From JAADHG01 sp964418645 (GTDB lineage Bacteria; Bacteroidota; Bacteroidia; Flavobacteriales; Flavobacteriaceae): a DNA stretch of 60,581 nt. The stretch lies in the NCBI GenBank assembly GCA_964418645.1, contig CAYQME010000008.1:1-60581 (forward strand), written 5' to 3'. Below the pieces are notes generated by a model that ran no database searches, was not told the DNA's origin, and saw only the letters and a program-made list of their open reading frames with translations. Shown piece by piece: positions 51,237-59,510 of the stretch (position 1 is the stretch's first letter; every line of letters starts with the position of its first letter). A program made the translations under genes and the position numbers.

Positions 51237-51662
51237 TTAATTCACAATAGGGACTTCAACAAACGTATAGACGTCCTCCCCAATTTCATCCTTTCCTTTC
51301 CAGAATTTAAACACATAGCTGCCTGAATTATTAGAACAAAAGAATGTAAAGGAGCGCTCTTCTAATTCATCAGTTAAAGGTTGACAAACCACATTATTAA
51401 CTTCATTTAAGACGGTATTTATAACAGCTATAGTGCGAAAATTTCCTTCAGATAAATAATATAAATCATTAAATATATGGCATGTTGAAGGTTTAAAATA
51501 GGTATAATTGATAGTATATGACTCTTGGTAACGCATTTCACTTGGTAAGGTTACACTTTCTATAGGCAGAATTTCAAAAAAGAATTCTTCCTCTGTTGAA
51601 TTATCAAGACTACAAGATAAAACAGAAGTGATTATAATACCTAAAAGCAATACTTTTTTCAT
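51237..51662 (-). CDS. Lipoprotein, first gene of the ECF operon
   Basis: About 141 aa. MKKVLLLGIIITSVLSCSLD has the lipobox VLSC (Cys 17). The rest is a short beta-rich domain with four further Cys residues (STCHIF, VVCQPL, FFCSNN regions), which may form disulfides in the periplasm. Not recognised. ATG 51662 was chosen over an upstream ATG at 51689, since the earlier start would add a non-signal extension. It may be the sensed or secreted partner of the sigma system. Confidence 0.75.
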   Translation of the reverse strand: MKKVLLLGIIITSVLSCSLDNSTEEEFFFEILPIESVTLPSEMRYQESYTINYTYFKPSTCHIFNDLYYLSEGNFRTIAVINTVLNEVNNVVCQPLTDELEERSFTFFCSNNSGSYVFKFWKGKDEIGEDVYTFVEVPIVN

Positions 51663-51700
51663 TTTAATTAATAGTTTAGATATAAACAATGTTACTTAAT

Positions 51701-51728
51701 AGATACGAAAAGTACAAAAAGGTTGCGT
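51701..51728 (-). promoter_or_regulatory. Probable ECF-type promoter of the lipoprotein-sigma-barrel operon
   Basis: On the minus strand this reads ACGCAACCTTTTTGTACTTT then TCGTATCT. It has an AAC-type -35 and a GTATCT-type -10 region, as ECF promoters do, about 38 bases before ATG 51662. It shares 25 of 28 bases with 52835-52862. No TAnnTTTG box was seen here. Confidence 0.65.
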
Positions 51729-51766
51729 AAAGAATATAAAAACCTGTTTTTGGGAGCTTTGAATGA

Positions 51767-52771
51767 TTATTTTTTATCGTTAATGATAGACATGATTTTT
51801 TCTTCAAGTTCATCCATTAATTCTGGATTATCTTTTATCATGGTTTTAACAGCATCTCTTCCCTGCCCTAACTTAGTATCTTGGTAGCTAAACCAAGAGC
51901 CACTTTTCTTTATGATTTCATTTTCAACAGCAATGTCTAAAATTTCACCAACTTTAGAGATGCCTTCGCCATACATAATGTCAAACTCTGCCATTCTAAA
52001 AGGGGGCGCAACCTTATTCTTCACTACCTTAACACGTGTTTTATTTCCTAAAACGGCACCGTTACTATCTTTAATTTGTGTAGAACGACGAATATCTAAA
52101 CGTACTGAAGCATAAAATTTAAGTGCATTACCACCGGTAGTTGTCTCTGGATTGCCAAACATCACACCGATTTTTTCACGTAACTGGTTTATAAAAATCA
52201 TAGTACAATTCGTTTTGCTAATGGCAGCAGTAAGTTTTCGTAAGGCTTGTGACATTAATCTCGCATGCAATCCCATTTTAGAATCCCCCATTTCACCTTC
52301 AATTTCACTTTTAGGCGTTAATGCAGCAACCGAATCGATTACAATAATATCTATTGCGCCGGAACGCACTAAATTTTCAGCTATTTCTAATGCTTGTTCA
52401 CCATAATCCGGTTGAGAAATAATTAAATTATCGATATCAATACCTAACTTTTCTCCATAAAAACGATCAAATGCATGTTCTGCATCTATAAATGCAGCAA
52501 TACCGCCAGCTTTTTGAGCTTCAGCAATGGCATGTAATGTTAATGTTGTCTTCCCTGAAGATTCTGGACCATAGATTTCTATCACACGTCCTCTTGGATA
52601 GCCCCCTACACCTAATGCTAAATCTAAACCAAGAGATCCTGAAGAAATAGATTCTATATTTTCTATAGCGGCATCGCTCATTTTCATAACGGTCCCTTTG
52701 CCGTATGCTTTATCTAGTTTATCTAATGTAAGTTTTAATGCTTTTAATTTTGCTTCTTTTTCGTTACTCAT
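51767..52771 (-). CDS. recA: Recombinase RecA
   Basis: 334 aa from ATG 52771 (MSNEKEAKLKALK). Walker A GPESSGKTTLTLH, Walker B-like IIVIDSVAALTPKSE, loop L2 region MIFINQLREKIGVMFGNPET. Strand exchange and SOS co-protease. A longer in-frame start at 52822 would add 17 atypical residues and is less likely. About 60 bases upstream of the ATG lies the second ECF-type motif, facing the other way. Confidence 0.97.
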   Translation of the reverse strand: MSNEKEAKLKALKLTLDKLDKAYGKGTVMKMSDAAIENIESISSGSLGLDLALGVGGYPRGRVIEIYGPESSGKTTLTLHAIAEAQKAGGIAAFIDAEHAFDRFYGEKLGIDIDNLIISQPDYGEQALEIAENLVRSGAIDIIVIDSVAALTPKSEIEGEMGDSKMGLHARLMSQALRKLTAAISKTNCTMIFINQLREKIGVMFGNPETTTGGNALKFYASVRLDIRRSTQIKDSNGAVLGNKTRVKVVKNKVAPPFRMAEFDIMYGEGISKVGEILDIAVENEIIKKSGSWFSYQDTKLGQGRDAVKTMIKDNPELMDELEEKIMSIINDKK

Positions 52772-52834
52772 TTCTATATTTTTTGATTCTATAGATGCTA
52801 AAATAATACATCTTTTAGACAATACAATTTAATG

Positions 52835-52862
52835 ACGCAACCTTTTTATACTTTTTGCATCT
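52835..52862 (+). promoter_or_regulatory. Second copy of the ECF-type promoter motif
   Basis: ACGCAACCTTTTTATACTTT then TTGCATCT, 25 of 28 bases identical to the copy at 51701-51728 with the same spacing. It points rightwards into a short non-coding stretch that ends in a strong hairpin. No coding frame starts before that hairpin. Confidence 0.65.
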
Positions 52863-52868
52863 ACATTA

Positions 52869-52956
52869 TATAATTGGGGAAGTTTTGCTATGAAATAATA
52901 TTTAGAAACTTTAACAACACTCATAAAACGCTTTGATTTTGTCAAAGCGTTTTTTT
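52869..52956 (+). ncRNA. Candidate ECF-controlled small RNA
   Basis: From the expected start about 7 bases after the ECF-like -10 box to the T-run of the terminator, roughly 88 nt. The only ATG (52874-52920 region, ATGAAATAA) encodes two residues. It has an AU-rich single-stranded first half with a GGGGAAG tract and a 12-bp terminator stem. Proposed from promoter plus terminator only; no family match is claimed. Confidence 0.45.
52925..52956 (+). terminator. Strong intrinsic terminator without an upstream plus-strand gene
   Basis: AAAACGCTTTGA, loop TTTTG, TCAAAGCGTTTT: a perfect 12-bp stem followed by T's. The flanking genes (recA minus, U32 plus) both diverge from it, so it must end some other transcript. 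Confidence 0.8.
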
Positions 52957-52993
52957 GTTGGAAAACAAAAAGATAAGAATAGTTGAAAAGCGT

Positions 52994-53001
52994 TACCTTT
53001 G
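52994..53001 (+). promoter_or_regulatory. -7 box for the U32 gene
   Basis: TACCTTTG, matching TAnnTTTG, 21 bases before the ATG and after the terminator. Confidence 0.55.
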
Positions 53002-53022
53002 CAAAAATTTAATTAGTTAGAT

Positions 53023-54267
53023 ATGCAACATATAGAATTAATGGCACCCGCTGGAAATTTCGAATCGCTTCAAGCTGCTTTAGATAATGGCGCAGACTCA
53101 GTCTATTTTGGCGTAGAGCAATTGAATATGCGAGCAAGAGCCTCTATTAATTTTACTTTAGATGATTTAGGCGAAATATCAAAACGATGCGAAGCTAAAA
53201 ACGTTCGCACATATCTTACTCTTAATACAATTATCTACGATCACGATTTGTCTATAGTAAAAACATTACTTAAGAAAGCCAAAGAGGCAAATATTACAGC
53301 TGTTATTGCAATGGATCAGGCTGTTATTGCATCTGCTAAAGAAATAGGGATTGAAATTCATATTTCAACTCAGATTAATATTACAAATATTGAAACCGTT
53401 AAGTTTTACGCGATGTTTGCTGATACAATGGTATTAAGCAGGGAATTGAGTTTACGGCAGGTAAAAAAAATAACAGAGTATATTGAAAAAGAGCAAATAA
53501 AAGGACCGTTAGGAAATCTTGTAGAAATTGAAATTTTTGGACATGGCGCCTTATGTATGGCAGTTTCTGGGAAATGTTATATGAGCTTACATTCGTACAA
53601 CTCATCAGCGAACAGAGGTGCTTGCAAGCAAAATTGCAGAAAAAAATATACCGTTATAGACCAAGAAACTGGTTTTGAAATGGAGTTAGATAATGAATAC
53701 ATTATGTCTCCAAAGGATTTGTGTACTATTGATTTTTTAGATCAAGTAGCAGATGCTGGGATAAAGGTCTTAAAGATTGAAGGACGTGGAAGAGCACCAG
53801 AATATGTGGCAAAGGTGATAAAATGTTATCGAGAAGCCATTGATAGCGTTGCTAATGGCACTTATAATAAGGATGAGGCGGTGTCTTGGATGCTAGAACT
53901 AGAAAAAGTATATAATCGTGGATTTTGGAATGGCTATTATTTAGGGCAGAAACTAGGAGAATGGAGTAAAGGGTCAGGGTCTCATGCGACACAAAAGAAA
54001 GTATATCTTGGTAAAGGCATGCACTTTTTCCCAAAAGCAAAAATTGGTGAATTTAAAATAGAAGCTTACGATATTTCGATTGGAGACGCCGTTTTAATTA
54101 CTGGACCAACTACAGGTGCTCAAGAATTTGAAATTAAAGAAATGTTAGTTAATGATGAGCAAAAAAATACAGGAACAAAAGGAGACTCAATAACTATTCC
54201 TTTAGATTTCAGAATTAGACCTTCTGATAAATTATATAAAATTATTGAGAACAAAGTAGAAGCCTAA
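53023..54267 (+). CDS. Peptidase U32-family protein (probable RNA hydroxylase, TrhP/RlhA-like)
   Basis: 414 aa. Starts MELMAPAGNFESLQAALDNG in sense (IELMAPAGNFESLQAA), has NMRARASINFTLDDL, and the U32 signature EIFGHGALCMAVSGKCYMSL followed by NRGACKQNCR. The four Cys of these motifs can hold an iron-sulfur cluster. Characterised relatives hydroxylate tRNA uridine-34 (TrhP) or 23S rRNA (RlhA) using prephenate, and are not peptidases. The ferredoxin gene overlaps its stop by one base. Confidence 0.88.
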   Translation: MQHIELMAPAGNFESLQAALDNGADSVYFGVEQLNMRARASINFTLDDLGEISKRCEAKNVRTYLTLNTIIYDHDLSIVKTLLKKAKEANITAVIAMDQAVIASAKEIGIEIHISTQINITNIETVKFYAMFADTMVLSRELSLRQVKKITEYIEKEQIKGPLGNLVEIEIFGHGALCMAVSGKCYMSLHSYNSSANRGACKQNCRKKYTVIDQETGFEMELDNEYIMSPKDLCTIDFLDQVADAGIKVLKIEGRGRAPEYVAKVIKCYREAIDSVANGTYNKDEAVSWMLELEKVYNRGFWNGYYLGQKLGEWSKGSGSHATQKKVYLGKGMHFFPKAKIGEFKIEAYDISIGDAVLITGPTTGAQEFEIKEMLVNDEQKNTGTKGDSITIPLDFRIRPSDKLYKIIENKVEA

Positions 54268-54497
54268 TGGTAATAATTACCTTACAACGCAAAAAGTGTA
54301 TAGGCTGTAATTATTGTGTAGAGTTAGCTCCTAAGCATTTTCAAATGTCTAAAAAAGATGGGAAAGCAGTGCTCCTTCATGCAAATGAAAAGAAAGGGTT
54401 TTTTACCATTAAATCTAAAGATGAATTAATTTTTGAAAACTGTGAAAAAGCATCAAAATCCTGCCCAGTAAAGATAATAGACGTTAAGATAGTTTAA
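54267..54497 (+). CDS. Ferredoxin, single 4Fe-4S
   Basis: 76 aa. Cys residues in KKCIGCNYCVELAP and a fourth in KSCPVKI make one 4Fe-4S cluster. The second, typical cluster of bacterial ferredoxins is missing. It begins inside the U32 stop codon (TAATG), so the two are translated together. It could deliver electrons or help the U32 iron-sulfur centre, as YfhL is reported to do for RlhA in E. coli. Confidence 0.88.
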   Translation: MVIITLQRKKCIGCNYCVELAPKHFQMSKKDGKAVLLHANEKKGFFTIKSKDELIFENCEKASKSCPVKIIDVKIV

Positions 54498-54668
54498 ATA
54501 ATTTCTTCATTTTTAAAGTCAGTATAATAATCTTATCTTTACAATCTAAAGCAATTCACTTTGCTTTTAATAATTATAATTCCCATTGAAGAGGGAATGT
54601 TTAAGTATTAACTATTTATTAATCGTCTTCTAAAGCTAGCAACTTTAGAATCTATATATATCTACAAG

Positions 54669-55835
54669 ATGGCTTGTAACAGTTGTTCAACTGGTAAAGA
54701 CGGTCAACCAAAAGGGTGCAAAAATAATGGCACTTGCGGAACAGATAGCTGTAACAAGCTCACTGTTTTTGATTGGCTTTCTAATATGTCACTCCCCAAC
54801 GGAGAACAACCCTTTAATTGGGTTGAAGTTCGTTTTAAGAACGGAAGAAAAAATTACTATAAAAACATCGAAAATCTTTCACTTAGTATTGGCGATATTG
54901 TTACTACACAAGCACAAGCGGGTCATGATGTTGGAATGGTTACGCTTACAGGAGAACTTGTAAGAGTGCAAATGAAAAGAAAAAAGGTAGACGAAAATGC
55001 CGAAGAGATTCTTAAAATATATAGAAAAGCATCTCAAAAAGATATTGATATTTGGTCTTCTGCTCGTGATAAAGAAGAAACAATGAAAGTAAAGGCACGC
55101 CAATTTGCAATAGATCTTAAATTGCAAATGAAAATTTCAGATATCGAATATCAAGGTGATGCCAGCAAAGCAACATTTTATTACACAGCCGAAGAACGGG
55201 TTGATTTTAGAGAACTTATTAAAGTATTTGCAAAAGAGTTTCGCACAAGAATTGAGATGAAGCAAGTAGGTTTTCGTCAGGAAGCAGCTAGACTTGGAGG
55301 CATTGGATCTTGTGGTAGAGAATTGTGTTGTTCTACATGGCTTACCGATTTTCGTTCAGTAAGTACATCAGCAGCACGATACCAGCAATTATCATTAAAC
55401 CCACAAAAGTTAGCAGGACAGTGTGGGAAACTTAAATGCTGCTTAAATTATGAGCTAGATACGTATCTGGATGCATTAAAAGAATTTCCTAAAACAGATA
55501 TTAAGCTTCAAACAGAAAAAGGTGCTGCAGTATGTCAAAAAACAGATATTTTTAAAGGCCATATGTGGTATGCTTATGAAGGCGAATGGATGAATTGGCA
55601 TAAACTAACCACAGCTCAGGCAAACGAAATAATTGCTTTAAATACTAAAAAGAAAAAAGCCATAAGCCTTGAAGATTATGCTGAAGATCTTTTTGAAGAC
55701 ACTAAAACTGATTTTGAAAACGTTGTTGGTCAAGATAGTTTAACACGATTTGATAGTCCAAAACGCAAAAAAAAACGTAGAAATAATAGAAAAAGGAACA
55801 GAAATAAAAAGAAATCACACAATAATGCAAAATAA
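54669..55835 (+). CDS. ricT: RicT/PSP1-domain protein
   Basis: 388 aa. The N-terminus is Cys-rich (MACNSCSTGKDG, GCKNNGTCGTDSC). The PSP1 domain (about 60-290) includes VRFKNGRKNYYKN and GIGSCGRELCCSTWLTDFRS, then GQCGKLKCCLNYE. The C-terminal tail is very basic (KRKKKRRNNRKRNRNKKKS). RicT works with other Ric proteins and iron-sulfur clusters in RNA maturation in Bacillus. Here it sits directly before gldH and a PBP, a conserved flavobacterial order. Its 3' end overlaps gldH by 11 bases. Confidence 0.88.
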   Translation: MACNSCSTGKDGQPKGCKNNGTCGTDSCNKLTVFDWLSNMSLPNGEQPFNWVEVRFKNGRKNYYKNIENLSLSIGDIVTTQAQAGHDVGMVTLTGELVRVQMKRKKVDENAEEILKIYRKASQKDIDIWSSARDKEETMKVKARQFAIDLKLQMKISDIEYQGDASKATFYYTAEERVDFRELIKVFAKEFRTRIEMKQVGFRQEAARLGGIGSCGRELCCSTWLTDFRSVSTSAARYQQLSLNPQKLAGQCGKLKCCLNYELDTYLDALKEFPKTDIKLQTEKGAAVCQKTDIFKGHMWYAYEGEWMNWHKLTTAQANEIIALNTKKKKAISLEDYAEDLFEDTKTDFENVVGQDSLTRFDSPKRKKKRRNNRKRNRNKKKSHNNAK

Positions 55836-56319
55836 ATTCAGCTGGTTTTTCATCTCTCTTTTATTAGGGGTCACATCTTGTGATTCAAAACGTGTGTTCG
55901 ACGAGTATAAAGAGGTTCCAAATAAATGGCAAAAAGATTCTATAATAGAATTTAATATAACACCGCCAAATTCAAATACACCATATGACTTGTTTGTTAA
56001 TATTAGAAACACTAACGATTACAAGTACAGTAACCTGTTTTTAATTGTTGAAATGAATTTTCCTAATGGTAAAGTTGTTAATGACACTTTAGAGTATTTA
56101 ATGACGAAACACAATGGAGCATTTTTAGGCACAGGATTTTCTGATGTAAAAGAGAATAAGTTATGGTATAAAGAAGGAGTGATTTTTTCGGAGAAAGGAG
56201 AATATAAAGTTAAAATTCAACACGCTATGCGTGAAAATGGGAATATTAGAGGGATTGAAAACCTTGAAGGCATAACAGATATTGGGTTTAGAATTGAACA
56301 AACTCAAAGTATAAATTAA
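55825..56319 (+). CDS. gldH: Gliding motility lipoprotein GldH
   Basis: 164 aa from ATG 55825. The lipobox LLGVTSC (Cys about 20) is followed by DSKRVFDEYKEVPNKWQKDS and the GldH-like FNITPPNSNTPYDLFVNIRN. GldH is an outer-membrane lipoprotein needed for gliding and type IX secretion. ATG 55750 would add 25 charged residues before the signal and is unlikely. It sits between ricT and the PBP gene. Confidence 0.92.
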   Translation: MQNKFSWFFISLLLGVTSCDSKRVFDEYKEVPNKWQKDSIIEFNITPPNSNTPYDLFVNIRNTNDYKYSNLFLIVEMNFPNGKVVNDTLEYLMTKHNGAFLGTGFSDVKENKLWYKEGVIFSEKGEYKVKIQHAMRENGNIRGIENLEGITDIGFRIEQTQSIN

Positions 56320-56321
56320 AT

Positions 56322-58652
56322 ATGGCGACAACAACAAAAACAAATAAAACACCTAGTTTTTCAAAATATATACGTTGGTTTTGGATGTTGTTTTTTGCAG
56401 GTATTTTAGCTATTGCTTTAGTATTTAAACTAGCCGCTTGGGGTGTTTTTGGCGAAATGCCTGACCATACACAATTAGAAAACCCAAGAACAAATCTTGC
56501 TAGTGAAATTATTTCTTCTGATGGAAAAACCCTTGGAAAATATTATTTAAATGATAATAGAACACCAGTTGATTATAAAGAATTACCACAACATCTTGTT
56601 GATGCGTTAATTGCTACTGAAGATGTACGCTTTAAAGATCATTCAGGCATTGATGGGCGTGGTACTTTGAGAGCGATTATAAAAATGGGAAAAGGCGGAG
56701 GAGCTAGTACTATATCTCAACAACTCGCAAAACAATTATTTCATGGTGAAGGCTCTAAAAATATAATTGAAAGAATCCTTCAAAAAGCAAAAGAGTGGAT
56801 TATTGCCACGCGTTTAGAGCGGCAATATACCAAAGAAGAAATTATAGCGCAGTATTTTAATATTTATGATTTTGGCAATAACGCAGATGGAATACGTAGT
56901 GCTGCAAGCATCTATTTTGATAAAGAACCACATGGATTAGATATTAAGGAATCAGCCATGTTAGTTGGGATGTTCAAAAATTCATCTTTATACAACCCAA
57001 GGGCGCATAGAAATCCAGTAGGCACAAAAAACAGAAGAAATGTAGTGCTTAGCCAAATGGAACGTTATGGCTATATTACAGAAACCGTAAAAGATTCACT
57101 TCAAAAACTTGATTTAGGACTGCGTTACACGCCACAATCACATCGCGATGGTACAGCTACTTATTTTAGAGCGTATTTGCAAAGCATTATGAAAGCTTGG
57201 GTAAATGATGAAGCGAATAGAAAACCTGATGGTTCTAAATATAATATTTATAAAGATGGCTTAAAAATTTATACCACAATCGATTCGCGCATTCAAAAGT
57301 ATGCCGAAGACGCTATAAAGAAACATATGCCTAGGTTGCAAGCTGAGTTTTTCCATCAGAACACAAAAAGACGAAACCCAACAACACCATTTTTAGAACT
57401 TACTTATGGAGCGATAGACACTTTAATGAGACGTTCTATGAAACAATCAGAACGGTGGAGACATATGAAGTATGATTTAAAAAAGGATGAAGAAGAAATA
57501 AAAAAATCGTTCTATGAGCCTATAAAAATGACTATATTTTCTTGGAGTGGAGATATCGATACGATACTGAAACCTATTGATTCTATGCGTTATTACAAAT
57601 CGTTTTTACGTACAGGAATGATGTCAATGGAACCACAAACAGGGCATGTAAAGGCTTGGGTTGGTGGTGTAAACTACAAGCATTTTCAATACGATATGGT
57701 AAAGCAAGGGAAGCGTCAAATAGGTTCTACATTCAAACCCTTTGTATATGCTACGGCTATTGATCAATTACACTTATCACCATGTGATACGTTACCAGAC
57801 ACACAAATTACAATTCCAGCCAACAAGTATGGCAATCCGGAACCATGGACTCCAAAAAATTCAGGGAATAAGTACGGAGGGACAAGAACTTTAAAAAATG
57901 CTCTAGCTAACTCTGTAAATACAATTACTGCACGATTAATTAATGAAGTTGGTCCTCAACCAGTGATTGATTTGGCACATAATTTAGGAATAGAGCAAGA
58001 TATTTTACCAGTACCTTCTATTGCTTTAGGAACACCAGATTTAAGTGTTTATGAAATGGTTGCGGCCTATTCAACTTTTGCAAATAAAGGGGTTTACACC
58101 AAACCAGTAATAATGACTAGAATTGAAGACAAGAATGGTACCGTTTTGTATCAATTTGCACCCAAAACTAGGGATGTTTTAAGCGAAGAAGTAGCCTATG
58201 TTACAATAAATCTACTAGAAGGTGTTACTCATGGTGGATCCGGGACAAGGTTACGACATTCTTCAGCTAAAGACCAACCAGTATATAAAGAGATAGTTAC
58301 TGGTTATCCCTACGAATTTACTAATCCAATTGCTGGTAAAACAGGGACTACTCAAAATCAAAGTGACGGATGGTTTATGGGTATGGTACCAAATTTAGTA
58401 ACGGGCGTTTGGGTTGGTGCAGAAGATCGGGCTGCACATTTTGAAACCATAACTTATGGGCAAGGAGCTTCAATGGCATTGCCAATTTGGGCTCTGTATA
58501 TGAAAAGTTGCTATGCTGATGAAACCCTAAATGTCTCTAAGGAAGAATTCGAGAAGCCAGAAAACTTATCCATAGAACTTGATTGTGACATATATCAAGG
58601 TGACCAAAAAAAGAACAAAAGGATAGACAATGATCCTGAAATAGATTTTTAA
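56322..58652 (+). CDS. Class A penicillin-binding protein (PBP1A-like)
   Basis: 776 aa. One membrane anchor near residues 17-40. The glycosyltransferase domain GT51 has ATEDVRFKDHSGIDGRG and GGGASTISQQLAKQLFHGEG. The transpeptidase domain has Ser469-x2-Lys in GSTFKPFVYA, ANSVNTITARL, and KTGT from Lys673. It makes and crosslinks peptidoglycan. It starts 2 bases after gldH and is probably co-transcribed. A terminator follows. Confidence 0.95.
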   Translation: MATTTKTNKTPSFSKYIRWFWMLFFAGILAIALVFKLAAWGVFGEMPDHTQLENPRTNLASEIISSDGKTLGKYYLNDNRTPVDYKELPQHLVDALIATEDVRFKDHSGIDGRGTLRAIIKMGKGGGASTISQQLAKQLFHGEGSKNIIERILQKAKEWIIATRLERQYTKEEIIAQYFNIYDFGNNADGIRSAASIYFDKEPHGLDIKESAMLVGMFKNSSLYNPRAHRNPVGTKNRRNVVLSQMERYGYITETVKDSLQKLDLGLRYTPQSHRDGTATYFRAYLQSIMKAWVNDEANRKPDGSKYNIYKDGLKIYTTIDSRIQKYAEDAIKKHMPRLQAEFFHQNTKRRNPTTPFLELTYGAIDTLMRRSMKQSERWRHMKYDLKKDEEEIKKSFYEPIKMTIFSWSGDIDTILKPIDSMRYYKSFLRTGMMSMEPQTGHVKAWVGGVNYKHFQYDMVKQGKRQIGSTFKPFVYATAIDQLHLSPCDTLPDTQITIPANKYGNPEPWTPKNSGNKYGGTRTLKNALANSVNTITARLINEVGPQPVIDLAHNLGIEQDILPVPSIALGTPDLSVYEMVAAYSTFANKGVYTKPVIMTRIEDKNGTVLYQFAPKTRDVLSEEVAYVTINLLEGVTHGGSGTRLRHSSAKDQPVYKEIVTGYPYEFTNPIAGKTGTTQNQSDGWFMGMVPNLVTGVWVGAEDRAAHFETITYGQGASMALPIWALYMKSCYADETLNVSKEEFEKPENLSIELDCDIYQGDQKKNKRIDNDPEIDF

Positions 58653-58656
58653 AAAC

Positions 58657-58686
58657 AAAAGCCATTCTTTTTAGAATGGCTTTTTT
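58657..58686 (+). terminator. Terminator of the ricT-gldH-PBP operon
   Basis: AAAAGCCATTCT, loop TTTT, AGAATGGC and six T: a perfect 8-bp core stem. It is 5 bases after the PBP stop and before the CoA-transferase genes. Confidence 0.85.
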
Positions 58687-58720
58687 ATTTCGTAATTTTC
58701 AGTCGTAAAACTTAAGATAA

Positions 58721-59422
58721 ATGATAAGTAAAAAAGTAGCTAATGTTACCGATGCATTACAAGGAGTACAAGACCATATGACGCTCATGTTAGGAGGTTT
58801 TGGCTTATGCGGTATTCCGGAAAATGCTATTGCAGAGTTGGTACAAATTGGAGTAAAAGGAATAACCTGTATTTCTAATAATGCGGGGGTAGACGATTTT
58901 GGTTTAGGCTTATTGCTTCAAAATCATCAAATAAAAAAAATGGTGTCGTCTTATGTTGGAGAAAATGATGAATTTGAACGCCAAATGCTTAGTGGTGAGT
59001 TAGATGTAGAATTAATTCCACAAGGGACATTAGCCGAACGTTGTAGAGCAGCACAAGCGGGATTCCCAGCAATTTATACACCAGCAGGATATGGAACCGA
59101 AGTTGCAGAAGGGAAGGAAGTACGTGAATTTGATGGTAAAATGCACGTTTTAGAACAAGCCTTTAAAGCTGACTTTGCTTTTGTAAAAGCATGGAAAGGC
59201 GATGAAGCTGGTAATTTAATATTCAAAGGTACGGCAAGAAATTTTAACCCCAATATGTGTGGTGCTGCAAAAATTACAGTTGCTGAGGTAGAAGAGTTAG
59301 TTCCAGTGGGAAGTTTAGACCCTAATCATATTCATATTCCAGGAATTTTTGTACAACGGATATTTCAAGGAGAAACCTATGAAAAAAGAATTGAGCAGCG
59401 TACGGTAAGGAAAAGAAATTAA
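58721..59422 (+). CDS. scoA: 3-oxoacid CoA-transferase subunit A
   Basis: 233 aa. MLGGFGLCGIPENAI is the CoA-binding glycine-rich motif of subunit A, with SNNAGVDDFGLGLLL and FKGTARNFNPNMCGAAKI. Moves CoA between succinyl-CoA and acetoacetate-like acids (SCOT). Subunit B, with the catalytic Glu, is encoded 88 bases on, after a pair of REP-like hairpins. Confidence 0.93.
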   Translation: MISKKVANVTDALQGVQDHMTLMLGGFGLCGIPENAIAELVQIGVKGITCISNNAGVDDFGLGLLLQNHQIKKMVSSYVGENDEFERQMLSGELDVELIPQGTLAERCRAAQAGFPAIYTPAGYGTEVAEGKEVREFDGKMHVLEQAFKADFAFVKAWKGDEAGNLIFKGTARNFNPNMCGAAKITVAEVEELVPVGSLDPNHIHIPGIFVQRIFQGETYEKRIEQRTVRKRN

Positions 59423-59432
59423 AAGGCTTGTA

Positions 59433-59504
59433 ATTCCTGTGAAGGCAGGAATCCATATAGAATTAAAGTTAAATTAAAAAAGTTCCTGCCTTTGCAGAAA
59501 TGAC
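59433..59504. repeat. Inverted pair of REP-like repeats between the CoA-transferase genes
   Basis: ATTCCTGTGAAGGCAGGAAT (59433-59452) and, in reverse arrangement, AGTTCCTGCCTTTGCAGAAA TGAC (59481-59504). Together they can form separate or one larger structure in the mRNA between the two subunit genes. Confidence 0.65.
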
Positions 59505-59510
59505 AAAAAC

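Noticed and set aside
52006..52024. GCGCAACCTTATTC within recA, resembling the ECF -35 region
   Set aside because: No matching -10 half at the right spacing and it is inside conserved recA coding sequence.
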